DNA of 64,000 nucleotides from Microbispora rosea subsp. aerata (GTDB taxonomy: Bacteria; Actinomycetota; Actinomycetes; Streptosporangiales; Streptosporangiaceae), in assembly GCF_014647835.1 (NCBI RefSeq), contig NZ_BMPY01000002.1:1-64000 (forward strand). The letters are read 5' to 3'. The notes under the pieces are model-generated. The model worked only from the letters and a program-made list of their open reading frames with translations, searched no databases and was not told the DNA's origin. The position numbers and the translations under genes are program-made. Positions 52,906-61,896 of the stretch are shown here, piece after piece (position 1 is the stretch's first letter; each line of letters begins with the position of its first letter).

Positions 52906-53068
52906 CCGCGAGCTGTGGCCGGGCGCGAGCGACGGGGCGTACACCGGCCGGGCCTACGGCCGTAACCGTGCGGCTCGGCCGGCGGGCTCGGGCTCCCCGG
53001 ACCTGCCGGGCTGCCCTCGTCCGATCGCGTACTGTCCCGGCCGTCCGGGCGGCGCGCTTGGCATCCGG

Positions 53069-53236
53069 TCAGACGGCCGGGCCGCCGGGCACGGCGTACC
53101 GGGCCGCGCCGAGGTCACGCGAGAGCGGCCGGGCGGTCTCACATGCGGCCTGCGCGATCTCCTCCCGCCGGACCGGGTCAAGCACCCGCGCGACCGGGCC
53201 GACCACGGCGACGCCGAACGATCTCAGGGATGACGA
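53069..53236 (-). pseudogene. IclR-family regulator 3' remnant
   Basis: On the minus strand SFGVAVVGPVARVLDPVR then EEIAQAACETARPLSRDLGA followed by TGA matches the end of an IclR effector-binding domain. Only about 55 codons remain and no DNA-binding part exists, so it is a relic. It lies between dhaL and dhaM and may be the lost local regulator of the dha operon. Confidence 0.6.
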
Positions 53237-53611
53237 ATGGTTGGCATCGTACTCATTTCACACAGCAGCGGCCTGGCGGCCGAAGTGGTCGCACTGGCCA
53301 GGCAGATCGGCGGCGCGCGGGTGCCGCTGGCGGCGGCGGGAGGCACCGAGGACGGCGGCCTCGGCACCAGCCCCGACCGGGTGAGCGCCGCCATCAAGGA
53401 GGTGGACCAGGGAGACGGCGTGGTGCTGATCCCCGACCTCGGCAGCTCGGTGCTCACCGCCCGGCTGTTGCAGTCCCCGGGTGAAGTCGTGATCGCCGAC
53501 GTGCCGTTCGTGGAGGGAGCCATCTCCGCGGTCGTCGCGGCGGGTGGCGGGGCGTCGCTTGACGGCGTGCTGGCGGCGGCCGAGGAGGCATGGCACGTCC
53601 GCAAGCTCTGA
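53237..53611 (+). CDS. dhaM: DhaM, PTS-type phosphoryl donor (EIIA-Man fold)
   Basis: DhaM carries phosphate from HPr of the sugar phosphotransferase system to DhaL. This 124-residue form is a single EIIA-mannose domain with the phosphorylated His9 in VGIVLISHSSGLAAEV and conserved GTEDGGLGTSPDRVSAAI and VLIPDLGSSVLTA. The HPr- and EI-like domains of longer DhaM proteins are absent, as in most Gram-positives, so it depends on general HPr. It is separated from dhaL by the IclR relic, so it may have its own promoter. Confidence 0.9.
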   Translation: MVGIVLISHSSGLAAEVVALARQIGGARVPLAAAGGTEDGGLGTSPDRVSAAIKEVDQGDGVVLIPDLGSSVLTARLLQSPGEVVIADVPFVEGAISAVVAAGGGASLDGVLAAAEEAWHVRKL

Positions 53612-53701
53612 CCCCTCCGCACCTTCAGCCGAGCGCAGTCCCAGAGGCCGGCGGGCGAGCGGCCGATCGTCCTGACTGGAGACCTGCACGCCCGTCCCGC
53701 G

Positions 53702-53935
53702 CCCTCGCCGGCACCGAAGCGGAGCACCTGGTCGGCGCGCTGGAGCGCCTGCGCGCGACCTTCCGCCGGAAGGTCGACGGCCTCGACTCGGCGGGGCTGC
53801 GGGCCCGGATCGGTGCTTCCCCACTGACCCTCGGGGGCCTGCTCAAGCACCTCGCGTACGTCGAGGAGCAGTGCTTCGGCACCAAGCTCAGCGGCGCGCC
53901 GCTCGGTGCGCCGTGGGATGCCCGGGCGTCACTCA
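53702..53935 (+). pseudogene. DinB/DUF664-like protein, 3'-truncated
   Basis: The frame AEHLVGALERLRATFRRKVDG then ASPLTLGGLLKHLAYVEEQCFG and GAPWDA is the N-terminal third of a DUF664 (DinB-like four-helix) protein. After about 53935 the similarity ends and only poor-quality frames follow. The usual start is also unclear. The rest of the gap to 54308 has no supported gene. Confidence 0.6.
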
Positions 53936-54308
53936 TCTCTGAGGTGCTCCGGCGGCGGGCGCGAGGCCGGGAGGGCCGCCACGAAGAACGCGGCCGTGTT
54001 GCATCAGAGCCTGGTGGGGGCCGCAGCCCTCGCCCGACGGACATTGGATAAGGCCAGACGACCGGCCCGGATGCCGAGCGAGCCGCGCCGCTCCTGCCGC
54101 CGGCCAGGCTGAAGAAGACACGGCCCATCATGACGCAGATCCAGGCGGGCCAGCCCGCTAAGGAACTCGCACGATCTCCCGTGTGGGCGAGCGGTTATCC
54201 GCGGGGACAGCGCAAGGCCGTAGGCGCATCATTCGCGCAAGAGCACGCCGGGTCGAGTCCTCTGGTCGTGCTCTCCGGAAGATCAATCCCGCCGGACGCG
54301 ACAGGCGC

Positions 54309-54563
54309 TTACTTCCACTGGAAGTAGACGAACAGGCGGCCGTGGTTCTTGGAATCCTTGTCGATCCGGTGATAGAGCGCCTTGATTTCCTTCTGCTCCA
54401 GGAAGCGCAGCACCCTCTTCTTGAGCTGGCCGGACCCCTTGCCCGGAATGATCTCCACCTGGGTCGCCTTCTTGCGTACGGCCTCCTGGATGATGCCGTG
54501 CAGCGCCTTATCGATCTCGCTGCCCTTGTTGTAGATGTCGTGGAGGTCCAGCTTCAGCTTCAC
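54309..54563 (-). CDS. Small Smr-domain protein
   Basis: The 84-residue protein is essentially one Smr domain: KLDLHDIYNKGSEID with the DLH motif, then ATQVEIIPGKGSGQLKKRVLRFL, where GKGSG replaces the usual GHGxG. Smr domains are nucleic-acid nickases or RNA endonucleases, and stand-alone versions in actinobacteria have no assigned role. The GTG at 54563 is chosen because homology begins at KLKLDLH. It is followed upstream by the CBS protein gene on the same strand, 84 bases away. Confidence 0.78.
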   Translation of the reverse strand: MKLKLDLHDIYNKGSEIDKALHGIIQEAVRKKATQVEIIPGKGSGQLKKRVLRFLEQKEIKALYHRIDKDSKNHGRLFVYFQWK

Positions 54564-54647
54564 GCAAGCGAGTCTAAGTCGCGGCACACGGCGGCGGCGC
54601 GGGGCGAGGCGGGTGACCGCACCCCACGCCGGCAAGGCGATGTCGCG

Positions 54648-55076
54648 TCAGCCGTTGATGTAGCCGACCAGGGCCTCCCGCTCGCTCTCCAGCTCCTGGA
54701 TGGAGCTCTTGACGACGTCGCCGATGCTGACGATGCCGACCAGCTTGCCGTCGCGGACCACGGGCACGTGCCTGATCCGGTGGTTGGTCATGGTGCGGCG
54801 CAGGTCGTCGACGTTGGCGTCCGGGCCGCAGGTGCGCACCTCCGCAGTCATGATCGACGAGACGGGCATGGTGAGCAGCGCGGCGCCGTGCTCGTGCAGC
54901 CGGCGCACGACGTCGCGCTCGGACACGATGCCCTCGATGGACAGCCCGTCCTCGGAGACCACGACCGCGCCGATGTTGAGTTCGGCCAGCCGGGCGAGTA
55001 GCTCGGACACCGTGGCGTGCGGAGATACGGTCGCCACACCTGTCCCCTTGTTCTGCAAGATCGTCCCGATGAGCAT
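54648..55076 (-). CDS. CBS-domain pair protein
   Basis: Two CBS domains (about 5-60 and 75-130) form one Bateman module: ATVSELLARLAELNIGAVVV then GIVSERDVVRRL, and DLRRTMTNHRIRHVPVV then LVGIVSIGDVVKS. Such proteins bind adenine nucleotides and may signal energy or redox state. The ATG at 55076 is chosen by spacing from AGAGG; a GTG two codons earlier is possible. It is divergent from the aminopeptidase gene. Confidence 0.85.
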   Translation of the reverse strand: MLIGTILQNKGTGVATVSPHATVSELLARLAELNIGAVVVSEDGLSIEGIVSERDVVRRLHEHGAALLTMPVSSIMTAEVRTCGPDANVDDLRRTMTNHRIRHVPVVRDGKLVGIVSIGDVVKSSIQELESEREALVGYING

Positions 55077-55243
55077 CGACACCGCCTCTCAGGGGCACCC
55101 GGGGGACATGTCCCCGTTTCCGCTCCCGCCGAGCCGGCCGGAGCGGCGAACACTGTTTTCCCAGGCAACAGCGGTCGTCGTACGTCGTCAAGGGCCCGCA
55201 GCCCTACGATTGCGAAATATCACCACACCCTGGGGGCACATCG

Positions 55244-56638
55244 ATGGCCGAGAAGTTCAACACCGGGAGCCATGATCTCCCGATCTCACCCGAGCTCGCG
55301 GAGTTCATGCGCGGCGGCTGGGCCGACACGCACGCGGACCCTGCCCCGCTGCCGGTCGCCCCGTACGCCGCCAAACGGCGGGCGCGTCTGGCCGAACGGT
55401 TCCCGGGCGAGCGGCTCGTCATCCCCTCGGGCACGCTGAAGGCCCGCAGCAACGACGACGACTACCGGTTCCGTACGCACAGCGCGTTCGCCTACCTGAC
55501 CGGCGGCCAGCAGCCCGACGACGTCCTGGTGATCGAGCCGTCGGGCGAGGCGCGGCTGTTCCTGCATCCCCGCCCGTCCCGGGCCGAGTCGCAGGAGTTC
55601 TACCGCGACCGGCGGTACGGCGAGTTCTGGGTGGGCCGCCGTTTCGACCTCGCCGAGGCCGAGGCGGCGTACCAGATCGAGTGCGCGCACATCGACACGC
55701 TGCCCGCGGCGCTCGGCGGACCGGCGCGCGTGCTGCGCGGGGTGGACGCCTCGGTCGACGCGATGGTGTCCCCCGCGGGCGACGACGCCGACATCGAGCT
55801 GGCCGCCGTCCTGTCGGAGCTGCGGCTGGTCAAGGACGAGTGGGAGATCGCCGAGCTGCAGCAGGCGGTGGACGCGACGGTCCGCGGGTTCGAGGACGTC
55901 GTGCGCGCGCTGCCCGCGGCCCTCGCACACCCGCGGGGCGAACGGTACGTCGAGGGCGTCTTCGGGCTGCGCTCGCGGCTGGAGGGCAACTCGGTGGGCT
56001 ACCAGTCGATCGTGGCCTCCGGGGCGCACGCCTGCGTGCTGCACTGGATCCGCAACGACGGGCGGCTCGACCCCGCCGAGATGCTGCTGCTGGACGCGGG
56101 GGTCGAGAGCGACAACCTCTACACGGCCGACATCACCCGTACGCTGCCGCTGTCGGGGCGGTTCAGCCCGATCCAGCGGCAGGTGTACGAGCTGGTCTAC
56201 GAGGCGCAGACGGCCGCCATCGCCGTGCTGCGGCCGGGGGCGCGCTTCCGCGAGTTCCACGAGACCGCGATGCGGGTGATCTCCGACGGGCTGCGCGAGT
56301 GGGGCCTGCTGACCAAGGCGCAGGCGGACGCGGGCCTGTACCGGCGCTACACCCTGTGCAGCAGCGGTCACATGCTGGGCCTGGACGTGCACGACTGCGC
56401 CCGGGCGCGGGCGGAGAACTACCTCGACGGCGTGCTCGAGGAGGGACAGGTGCTGACCGTCGAGCCTGGGCTCTACCTCCAGCCCGACGACCTGACGCTG
56501 CCGCCGGAGCTGCGCGGGATCGGCGTCCGCATCGAGGACGACCTCGTCATCACGGCCGACGGCGCGCGGCTGATGTCGTCCGGGCTGCCCCGCCACCCGG
56601 ACGAGGTCGAGTCGTGGATGGCCGCCCTGTCCGGCTGA
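55244..56638 (+). CDS. pepP: Xaa-Pro aminopeptidase (aminopeptidase P)
   Basis: This cytoplasmic dimetal enzyme removes N-terminal residues preceding proline. The 464-residue protein has the AMP_N domain (about 40-170) and the pita-bread catalytic domain. Metal ligands are in LLLDAGVESDNLYTADITRTLPLSG (two Asp), SSGHMLGLDVHD (His), VLTVEPGLYL (Glu) and GVRIEDDLVIT (Glu). All are present, so it should be active. The start ATG fits the family length. It is a single gene between the divergent CBS gene and the phosphopantetheinyl transferase gene. Confidence 0.92.
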   Translation: MAEKFNTGSHDLPISPELAEFMRGGWADTHADPAPLPVAPYAAKRRARLAERFPGERLVIPSGTLKARSNDDDYRFRTHSAFAYLTGGQQPDDVLVIEPSGEARLFLHPRPSRAESQEFYRDRRYGEFWVGRRFDLAEAEAAYQIECAHIDTLPAALGGPARVLRGVDASVDAMVSPAGDDADIELAAVLSELRLVKDEWEIAELQQAVDATVRGFEDVVRALPAALAHPRGERYVEGVFGLRSRLEGNSVGYQSIVASGAHACVLHWIRNDGRLDPAEMLLLDAGVESDNLYTADITRTLPLSGRFSPIQRQVYELVYEAQTAAIAVLRPGARFREFHETAMRVISDGLREWGLLTKAQADAGLYRRYTLCSSGHMLGLDVHDCARARAENYLDGVLEEGQVLTVEPGLYLQPDDLTLPPELRGIGVRIEDDLVITADGARLMSSGLPRHPDEVESWMAALSG

Positions 56639-56835
56639 GCGCATCCGGGTCCGGCCACAGGACCGGAGTGACGACGACCGAGCGGCGCGTGCACGGCCGA
56701 CCTGACCGTGTACGGGCGATCCGGCGCGCGGTCGGCCCGGCGCGCGGGCGTGGGTGGACCTGCGCGGGTGGGCTTTGACAGCGCAGGGGAGCCCCAGTTC
56801 ACTCGATCGTCACATCGGTCCCCTACAGTGGCCTG

Positions 56836-57483
56836 GTGCGCCCCCCACTGGCCGTGGCCGGCCACACCGAGGACGTGCTGGACATGGTCACCGGCACCCT
56901 GACCGATGCGGAGCGCGAGCGCGCCGCACGTTTCACCCGTAAGCGGGACCGCCTCGACTTCATCGCCGCCCATCTGCTCGTACGGCACTGCGCGGCGGAG
57001 CTGCTCGGCACCCGGGCCCGTACGCTGACCGTGGTGCAGCGGTGCGAGACCTGCGGGCAGGCCCACGGGCGGCCCTGGCTCGCCGAGGCCCCCGAGGTGT
57101 CGATCAGCCTGGCGCACACCTCGGGCTACGTCTGCGCCGTGGCCGGGGCCGGGCGCGTGGGGGTGGACGCCGAGCACGCCACGAGCGGCCCGGCGGACGA
57201 GAGGCTCGTGGAGCTCGCGCTGACCCCGGCGGAGGCCGAGCTGGTCGGCTTCGACAACCGCGGGCTGATCCGGCAGTGGGTGCGCAAGGAGGCGCTGGTC
57301 AAGCGGGGAGAGCTGACGCTCGACCGGCTGCGCGACGCGGACCTTTCCGCCCTGCCGCTCGACGACGGGCTGCCGAACCCCCTGGAGTGGCAGGGCCGCT
57401 ACTTCGTCGAGTGGACGTCCGGCACCGTGATCGCCTCCGCGGTCACCGACGAGCCCGCCGAGCTACGCCTCCTCGGCGGCTGA
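56836..57483 (+). CDS. 4'-phosphopantetheinyl transferase (Sfp-like)
   Basis: The 215-residue protein transfers phosphopantetheine from CoA to carrier proteins of polyketide or peptide synthases. The magnesium motif GVDAEHA (GVDxE type) and WVRKEALVK are present, and VSISLAHTSGYVCAVAG fits the CoA-binding strand. RKRDRLDFIAAHLLVRHCAAELLG marks the N-terminal half. The start is GTG at 56836. No carrier-protein genes are in the window, so it probably serves a distant cluster. Confidence 0.87.
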   Translation: MRPPLAVAGHTEDVLDMVTGTLTDAERERAARFTRKRDRLDFIAAHLLVRHCAAELLGTRARTLTVVQRCETCGQAHGRPWLAEAPEVSISLAHTSGYVCAVAGAGRVGVDAEHATSGPADERLVELALTPAEAELVGFDNRGLIRQWVRKEALVKRGELTLDRLRDADLSALPLDDGLPNPLEWQGRYFVEWTSGTVIASAVTDEPAELRLLGG

Positions 57484-57563
57484 CCGGCGAGGGGCGGTCC
57501 GGCGAAGGGCTGGACGTACGACGGCCGGACGCGTCTCGCCTATCAGGCGACCAAGGAGGCGCG

Positions 57564-57622
57564 GCCTCACTTCGAACCGGTGAGGGACAGTGCCGAAGCT
57601 CTCAGCGTTCCCGAAGTGAGGC
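57564..57622. promoter_or_regulatory. 11-bp inverted repeat upstream of the MarR gene
   Basis: GCCTCACTTCG at 57564-57574 is exactly inverted as CGAAGTGAGGC at 57612-57622, with a 37-nt spacer, ending 28 bases before the MarR start. It could be an autoregulatory site with two half-sites. The perfect match makes chance unlikely. Confidence 0.55.
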
Positions 57623-57650
57623 ATACCACTACATCGGCCCAGGTGATCTT

Positions 57651-58130
57651 ATGCTGGTCGTCATGGAAGCCCCTCATTGGCTGACCCCGCAGGAGCAACG
57701 TGCCTGGCGGGCCCATCTGGCCGCCCACCGCCTGCTCTTCCTGCAGCTCGACCGCGAGCTGCAGGGCACCGGGCTGTCGCTGAACGACTACGAGATCCTC
57801 GTGAACCTCTCCGAGAGTCCCTGCCGCCGCATGCGCATGAGCGAGCTGGCCGACGCCACGATCCAGTCGCGCAGCCGCCTGTCCCACCAGATCTCCCGGA
57901 TGGAGGCCGCGGGCCTGGTGACCCGGCAGGACTGCGAGGACGACCGGCGCGGCACCTTCGCCGTGCTCACCGACCACGGCTGGGAGACGATCCAGCGGGT
58001 GGCGCCGGACCACGTCGCGAGCGTCCGCCGGCACTTCATCGACCTGATGACCCCCGAGCAGGTGTCCGCCCTGGAGCAGATCTACGCGCCGATCATCGAC
58101 CATCTCCAGAAGGTCCGCGACACCCGGTGA
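57651..58130 (+). CDS. MarR-family transcriptional regulator
   Basis: The 159-residue winged-helix protein reads LSLNDYEILVNLSESPCRRMRMSELADATIQSRSRLSHQISRMEAAGLVTRQ, followed by the wing EDDRRGTFAVLTDHG. This is typical of MarR repressors that respond to phenolic or toxic ligands. The ATG at 57651 has AGGTGA five bases upstream; ATG 57663 is the alternative. It precedes the lprG-P55-like operon by 124 bases in the same direction, so control of that operon or of itself is plausible. Confidence 0.85.
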   Translation: MLVVMEAPHWLTPQEQRAWRAHLAAHRLLFLQLDRELQGTGLSLNDYEILVNLSESPCRRMRMSELADATIQSRSRLSHQISRMEAAGLVTRQDCEDDRRGTFAVLTDHGWETIQRVAPDHVASVRRHFIDLMTPEQVSALEQIYAPIIDHLQKVRDTR

Positions 58131-58254
58131 GCGGGCGCCGTACGGCGGCGGCCCGCGCGGGATGAGCGCCGGTCCGGCCTCCCCCCGGCGGACGATGCCA
58201 AACCGATGGCCGCGTGCGTGCCTGCCGTCCACGTCGGCTCGCTACGATCCGGCT

Positions 58255-58902
58255 GTGCGAAGAATCCTGGGGCTCGTCGTGGCCGGCCTGCTGCTCGTGA
58301 CCGCCTGCAGTGCGAAAAGCGAGACCACCCTGCCGGACGGTCCCGCGCTGCTGAAGCGCTCGGCCGATGCCATGCGGACGGTCAAGACGGTCGCCTTCAC
58401 GATCGAGACCAAGGACAAGCCCGCCGTACCGGTACGGCACGCCGAGGGCAGCCTCACCCGGGAGGGCGACGCCAAGGGCACCCTGCAGATCGAGATCGCG
58501 GGGCTGCAGGAGATCGAGTTCGTGCTGGTCGGCGACAAGGTCTACTTCAAGGGCCCCACCGGCGGCTTCCAGACGATGACCCGGCAGCAGCTCGTTGCCC
58601 TCTACGACCCATCCGCCGTGCTGACCGGCGTACCCGACCTGCTGTCCACCGCTCAGGACGTCCAGCCGCAGGCGGAGGAGAAGGTCGGCGACGCCGCCGC
58701 CTACCGGGTGACGGCCGCGCTGTCGCAGCAGGTGCTGGCCAAGCTGGTCCCGGGCGTCCAGCAGGGCGTCACCGGCACATTGTGGATCGACAAGGCCACC
58801 AGCCGCCTGCGCAAGCTCGACCTGCCGCTCACCGGCGGCTCCGTGGCCGTGACCCTGGGGGACTACGACGCTCCCGTGACCGTCACCCCGCCCGCGTCGT
58901 GA
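58255..58902 (+). CDS. LprG/LppX-type lipoprotein
   Basis: The GTG start gives [20 protein letters not shown], a lipoprotein signal with lipidated Cys18. The mature part matches the LppX/LprA/F/G family ([21 protein letters not shown], then [32 protein letters not shown] and [19 protein letters not shown]). The mycobacterial relative LprG carries lipids between membrane and envelope. The gene overlaps the efflux transporter by four bases (GTGA), exactly as lprG and the P55 gene are paired in mycobacteria, so a lipid-transport partnership is inferred. Confidence 0.85.
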   Translation: MRRILGLVVAGLLLVTACSAKSETTLPDGPALLKRSADAMRTVKTVAFTIETKDKPAVPVRHAEGSLTREGDAKGTLQIEIAGLQEIEFVLVGDKVYFKGPTGGFQTMTRQQLVALYDPSAVLTGVPDLLSTAQDVQPQAEEKVGDAAAYRVTAALSQQVLAKLVPGVQQGVTGTLWIDKATSRLRKLDLPLTGGSVAVTLGDYDAPVTVTPPAS

Positions 58903-60512
58903 CCGACGCGACCGACGCCACCGGCGCGGCCGGGCACACGCAGGCAGACGAGCAGACCCAGGCAGACGGGCAGGGCCGGCCGACCGAGCAGAGGCGGCCG
59001 GCCGGGCAGGCGCGGGCGGCCGGGCCTCTCGTCCGGCACCGGCGTCTCGTGCTCGGCGTCGGCGGGGCCGCCGTGCTGCTCGCCGCGCTCGACGCGTACG
59101 TCGTCGTCACCGTGCTCGTGGACGTCGCGGCCGACATCGGCGTGCCGCTGAACCGCCTGGAGCGGGCGACCCCGATCGTGACCGGGTTCCTGCTCGGCTA
59201 CGTCGCGGCGATGCCGCTGCTCGGCCGTCTGTCCGACCGGTACGGCAGGCGTGCGCTGATCCACGCCTGCCTGGCCGGTTTCGCGGCGGGCTCCCTCGTC
59301 ACCGCCCTGGCGGGAGGCGTCCCGGCCCTGGTCGCGGGCCGTACGCTCCAGGGCGTCGCGGGCGGCGCGCTGCTGCCGATCACCATGGCCCTCATCGGCG
59401 ACCTGTGGGACGAACGCGCCCGGCCGGTGGCCCTCGGCGCGGTCGGCGCGGCGCAGGAGCTCGGCAGCGTGCTCGGCCCGCTGTACGGCGCCGGCCTGGC
59501 CGCGCTCGCCGGGTGGCGCGGCATCTTCTGGATCAACCTCCCGCTCGCGCTGCTGGCCGCCGTGGCCGTGCAGGTGGCCGTCCCCGGCGGGCGTGAGCCG
59601 TACGATCGGTCCTCCGGCGCGGCGAGCACGGGCAAGGTGGACGCGGGTGGCGGCGTCCTGCTCGCGCTGGCGCTCGGCCTGCTGGTCGCCGGGCTGTACA
59701 ACCCCTCCCCCGGTACGGCCGTGCTGCCGCCGTGGGGACTGCCGTGCGTGATCGCCGGGGCGGTAGCGGCCGTGCTGTTCGTGGTGTGGGAGATTCGCTC
59801 GCCCGTCCGCCTGCTCGACCTGACGGGCGTGCCCAGGACACCGCTGCTCGCCACGCTGGCGGTGAGCCTGCTGGCCGGGGCGGCGCTGCTGGTCACGCTG
59901 GTCGACGTGCAACTGGCCGCGCAGACGCTGCTCGGCAAGGACGCGGTGGGTGGCGCGCTGGTGCTCACCCGGTTCCTCGCGGCGCTGGCGGTCGCGGCCT
60001 TCCTCGGCGGGCTGCTGGTGCGGCGGTTCGGGGAGCGCCCGGTCGCCGCGGCCGGGATGGCGGTTGCCGCCGTGGGCTACTGGCTGATCTCCCGGTGGCC
60101 GCTCGACCTGGCATCGGCGGGTCTGCGGATGGACATCGACCTCGTGGTGGCCGGCCTCGGCCTCGGCGTGGTGATCGCCCCGGTCTCGTCGGCGGTGCTG
60201 CGCGTGGTCCCGTCGGCCCAGCACGGTGTGGCGTCGGCGGCGGTCGTGGTGGCCAGGATGATGGGCATGCTGCTGGGCGTGGCCGCGCTGTCGGCCTGGG
60301 GATTCCACCGGTTCCAGTCGCTCACCGCGCACCTGGACACGCCGCTGCCGTTCGGGGTGGACCCGGCCGAGTACGCCCGCAGGCTCGCGGACTACACGGC
60401 GAAGGTCCAGGCGGCGCTGCACACGGAGTACACCGAGATCTTCCTGATCACCTGCGGGTTGTGCGTGCTCGGCGCGATCGCCGCCCTCGCCCTACCCCGC
60501 CGGGCCTCCTAG
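58899..60512 (+). CDS. MFS transporter (P55-like)
   Basis: This 537-residue transporter of the drug:proton antiporter group has about 14 membrane spans. Motif [14 protein letters not shown] and motif C-like [34 protein letters not shown] are clear. The N-terminal 45 residues are hydrophilic and repetitive ([13 protein letters not shown]). Pairing with an LprG-type lipoprotein by GTGA overlap makes it the likely counterpart of mycobacterial P55 (Rv1410c), which is linked to lipid export and drug resistance. Function is inferred from that pairing. Confidence 0.85.
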   Translation: MTDATDATGAAGHTQADEQTQADGQGRPTEQRRPAGQARAAGPLVRHRRLVLGVGGAAVLLAALDAYVVVTVLVDVAADIGVPLNRLERATPIVTGFLLGYVAAMPLLGRLSDRYGRRALIHACLAGFAAGSLVTALAGGVPALVAGRTLQGVAGGALLPITMALIGDLWDERARPVALGAVGAAQELGSVLGPLYGAGLAALAGWRGIFWINLPLALLAAVAVQVAVPGGREPYDRSSGAASTGKVDAGGGVLLALALGLLVAGLYNPSPGTAVLPPWGLPCVIAGAVAAVLFVVWEIRSPVRLLDLTGVPRTPLLATLAVSLLAGAALLVTLVDVQLAAQTLLGKDAVGGALVLTRFLAALAVAAFLGGLLVRRFGERPVAAAGMAVAAVGYWLISRWPLDLASAGLRMDIDLVVAGLGLGVVIAPVSSAVLRVVPSAQHGVASAAVVVARMMGMLLGVAALSAWGFHRFQSLTAHLDTPLPFGVDPAEYARRLADYTAKVQAALHTEYTEIFLITCGLCVLGAIAALALPRRAS

Positions 60513-61072
60513 GCCGAGCCGCGCCTTATCCGGCCGACGTCCGGCCTTGCCGACGTCTGACGCCGCGACATCCGGCCATCGGGCTGGACTCGCCGCGCCC
60601 GCCTTGAGCGCGCGTCTCGCCCCACCGATGTCCGACCCCACTGGGCCGGACTCACCACGCCTCCTAGCTCGAGCCGCGTTTGCCCCCACCGGGCTGGGCT
60701 CGCCGCGCGTGTGACGGCGGGAGACGGCGAGGGCTTCACCGCGATCGTCACCGCCCCCGCCGGGGCCAAGGCCATCCTGCCCGACGGCACCGTGCACGGC
60801 GTGCCGCCCTGGATCGCCTGACCCGGCCCATCCGCCGTACGGGCGGCGGCGCGTGGCGGTATGGCCGTACGCGAAACCCGCCCAATAGTCGAGGGCGGGC
60901 CTGGCAGGGACGATTGGTCGAGGGCGGGCAGGTAGGGGCCCGGCCAGGGCTGCGCGTACGGCGTGATCAGCAGCACGAATGAGGTGAATCACCACGGCGC
61001 GACCGAGGTGGAGCGGTGCCGGTCCCGCGCCGATGACCAAGCGGCGCCGCCCGGCCTGCTATCGGGCGCGGA
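60513..61072. other. Non-coding gap after the transporter
   Basis: Apart from the short relic at 60711-60821 no gene is supported. The left part (60530-60710) has several loosely repeated GC-rich phrases such as GGGCTGGACTCGCCGCG and GGGCTGGGCTCGCCGCG. Confidence 0.4.
60711..60821 (+). pseudogene. Possible glycosidase C-terminal remnant
   Basis: The frame reads VTAGDGEGFTAIVTAP then AGAKAILPDGTVHGV and ends at TGA. It resembles the C-terminal beta domain of alpha-L-rhamnosidase-like enzymes. It is only 36 codons, so the assignment is weak. Confidence 0.3.
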
Positions 61073-61258
61073 CGCGACGTCAGGGCCGCAGGGCCACGTG
61101 GGATCGCGGACGTCAGGGACGCAGGACCGTGCGTGAGCGCGACGTCGAGGCCGCAGGGCCGCGCGGGAGCGTGGCGTCAGGACCGCACGATCGCCGGCCG
61201 CGTGGGACCGAAGACGTCGGGACCATAGGGCCGCGCGGGAGCGCGACGTCAGGACCGT
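61073..61258. repeat. ~32-bp tandem repeats running into the response-regulator stop
   Basis: Six units start with GACGTC(A)GG-like sequence at 61076, 61109, 61141, 61173, 61213 and 61245, separated by 33, 32, 32, 40 and 32 bp, with GGGCCGCGCGGGA in between. The last unit contains the stop codon (TCA on the plus strand at 61249-61251) of the response regulator, so the units look like copies of that gene's end. Confidence 0.8.
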
Positions 61259-61896
61259 AGGTAGGCCAGCACCGCGAGGACGCGGCGATGCTGATCGCCG
61301 TCCTCGGCGTAAAGGCCGAGCTTGGTGAAGATGCCGCGAATGTGCTTTTCCACCGCGCCCTCGGTGACGACGAGGCGGCGGGCGATCGCCGGGTTCGACT
61401 TGCCCTCGGCCATCAGCGCGAGGACCTCCCGCTCGCGGGGCGTCAGCGAGGCCAGCGGGTCGTCGCGCCGCCGCCGCACCATCAGCTGGGCGACGACCTG
61501 GGGGTCGAAGACCGTTCCCCCGGCGGCGACCCGGCGCAGGCCGTCCATGAACTCCTCGACGTCGACCACGCGGTCCTTCAGCAGGTAGCCGACCGCGCCG
61601 CGGGCGTCGGCCAGCAGGTCGTCGGCGTACGACACCTCGACGTACTGCGACAGGATGAGCACGGGCGCGCCGGGAACCTTCTCCCGGGCCTCGACGGCGG
61701 CGCGCAGACCCTCGTCGGTGAACGTCGGCGGCATCCGCACGTCGACCACCGACACGTCGGGCCGGTGGGCGACGATGGCCTCGACCAGCCCTTCCCCGGT
61801 GCCCACGGTCTCGACGACCTCGCAGCCGAACTCCTCCAGCAGGCGTACGAGCCCTTCCCGGATGAGGACGGCGTCGTCGGCAACCACTACGCGCAC
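61249..61896 (-). CDS. NarL/FixJ-type response regulator
   Basis: The 215-residue regulator has a receiver domain with phospho-acceptor Asp52 in VSVVDVRMPP, acidic Asp7-Asp8, and a LuxR helix-turn-helix (LTPREREVLALMAEGKSNPAIARRLVVTEGAVEKHIRGIFTKLGL). The GTG start lies inside the end of the kinase gene (ten-base overlap), so the pair is translationally coupled. The 3' end is embedded in tandem repeats. The signal and targets are unknown. Confidence 0.92.
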   Translation of the reverse strand: MRVVVADDAVLIREGLVRLLEEFGCEVVETVGTGEGLVEAIVAHRPDVSVVDVRMPPTFTDEGLRAAVEAREKVPGAPVLILSQYVEVSYADDLLADARGAVGYLLKDRVVDVEEFMDGLRRVAAGGTVFDPQVVAQLMVRRRRDDPLASLTPREREVLALMAEGKSNPAIARRLVVTEGAVEKHIRGIFTKLGLYAEDGDQHRRVLAVLAYLRS

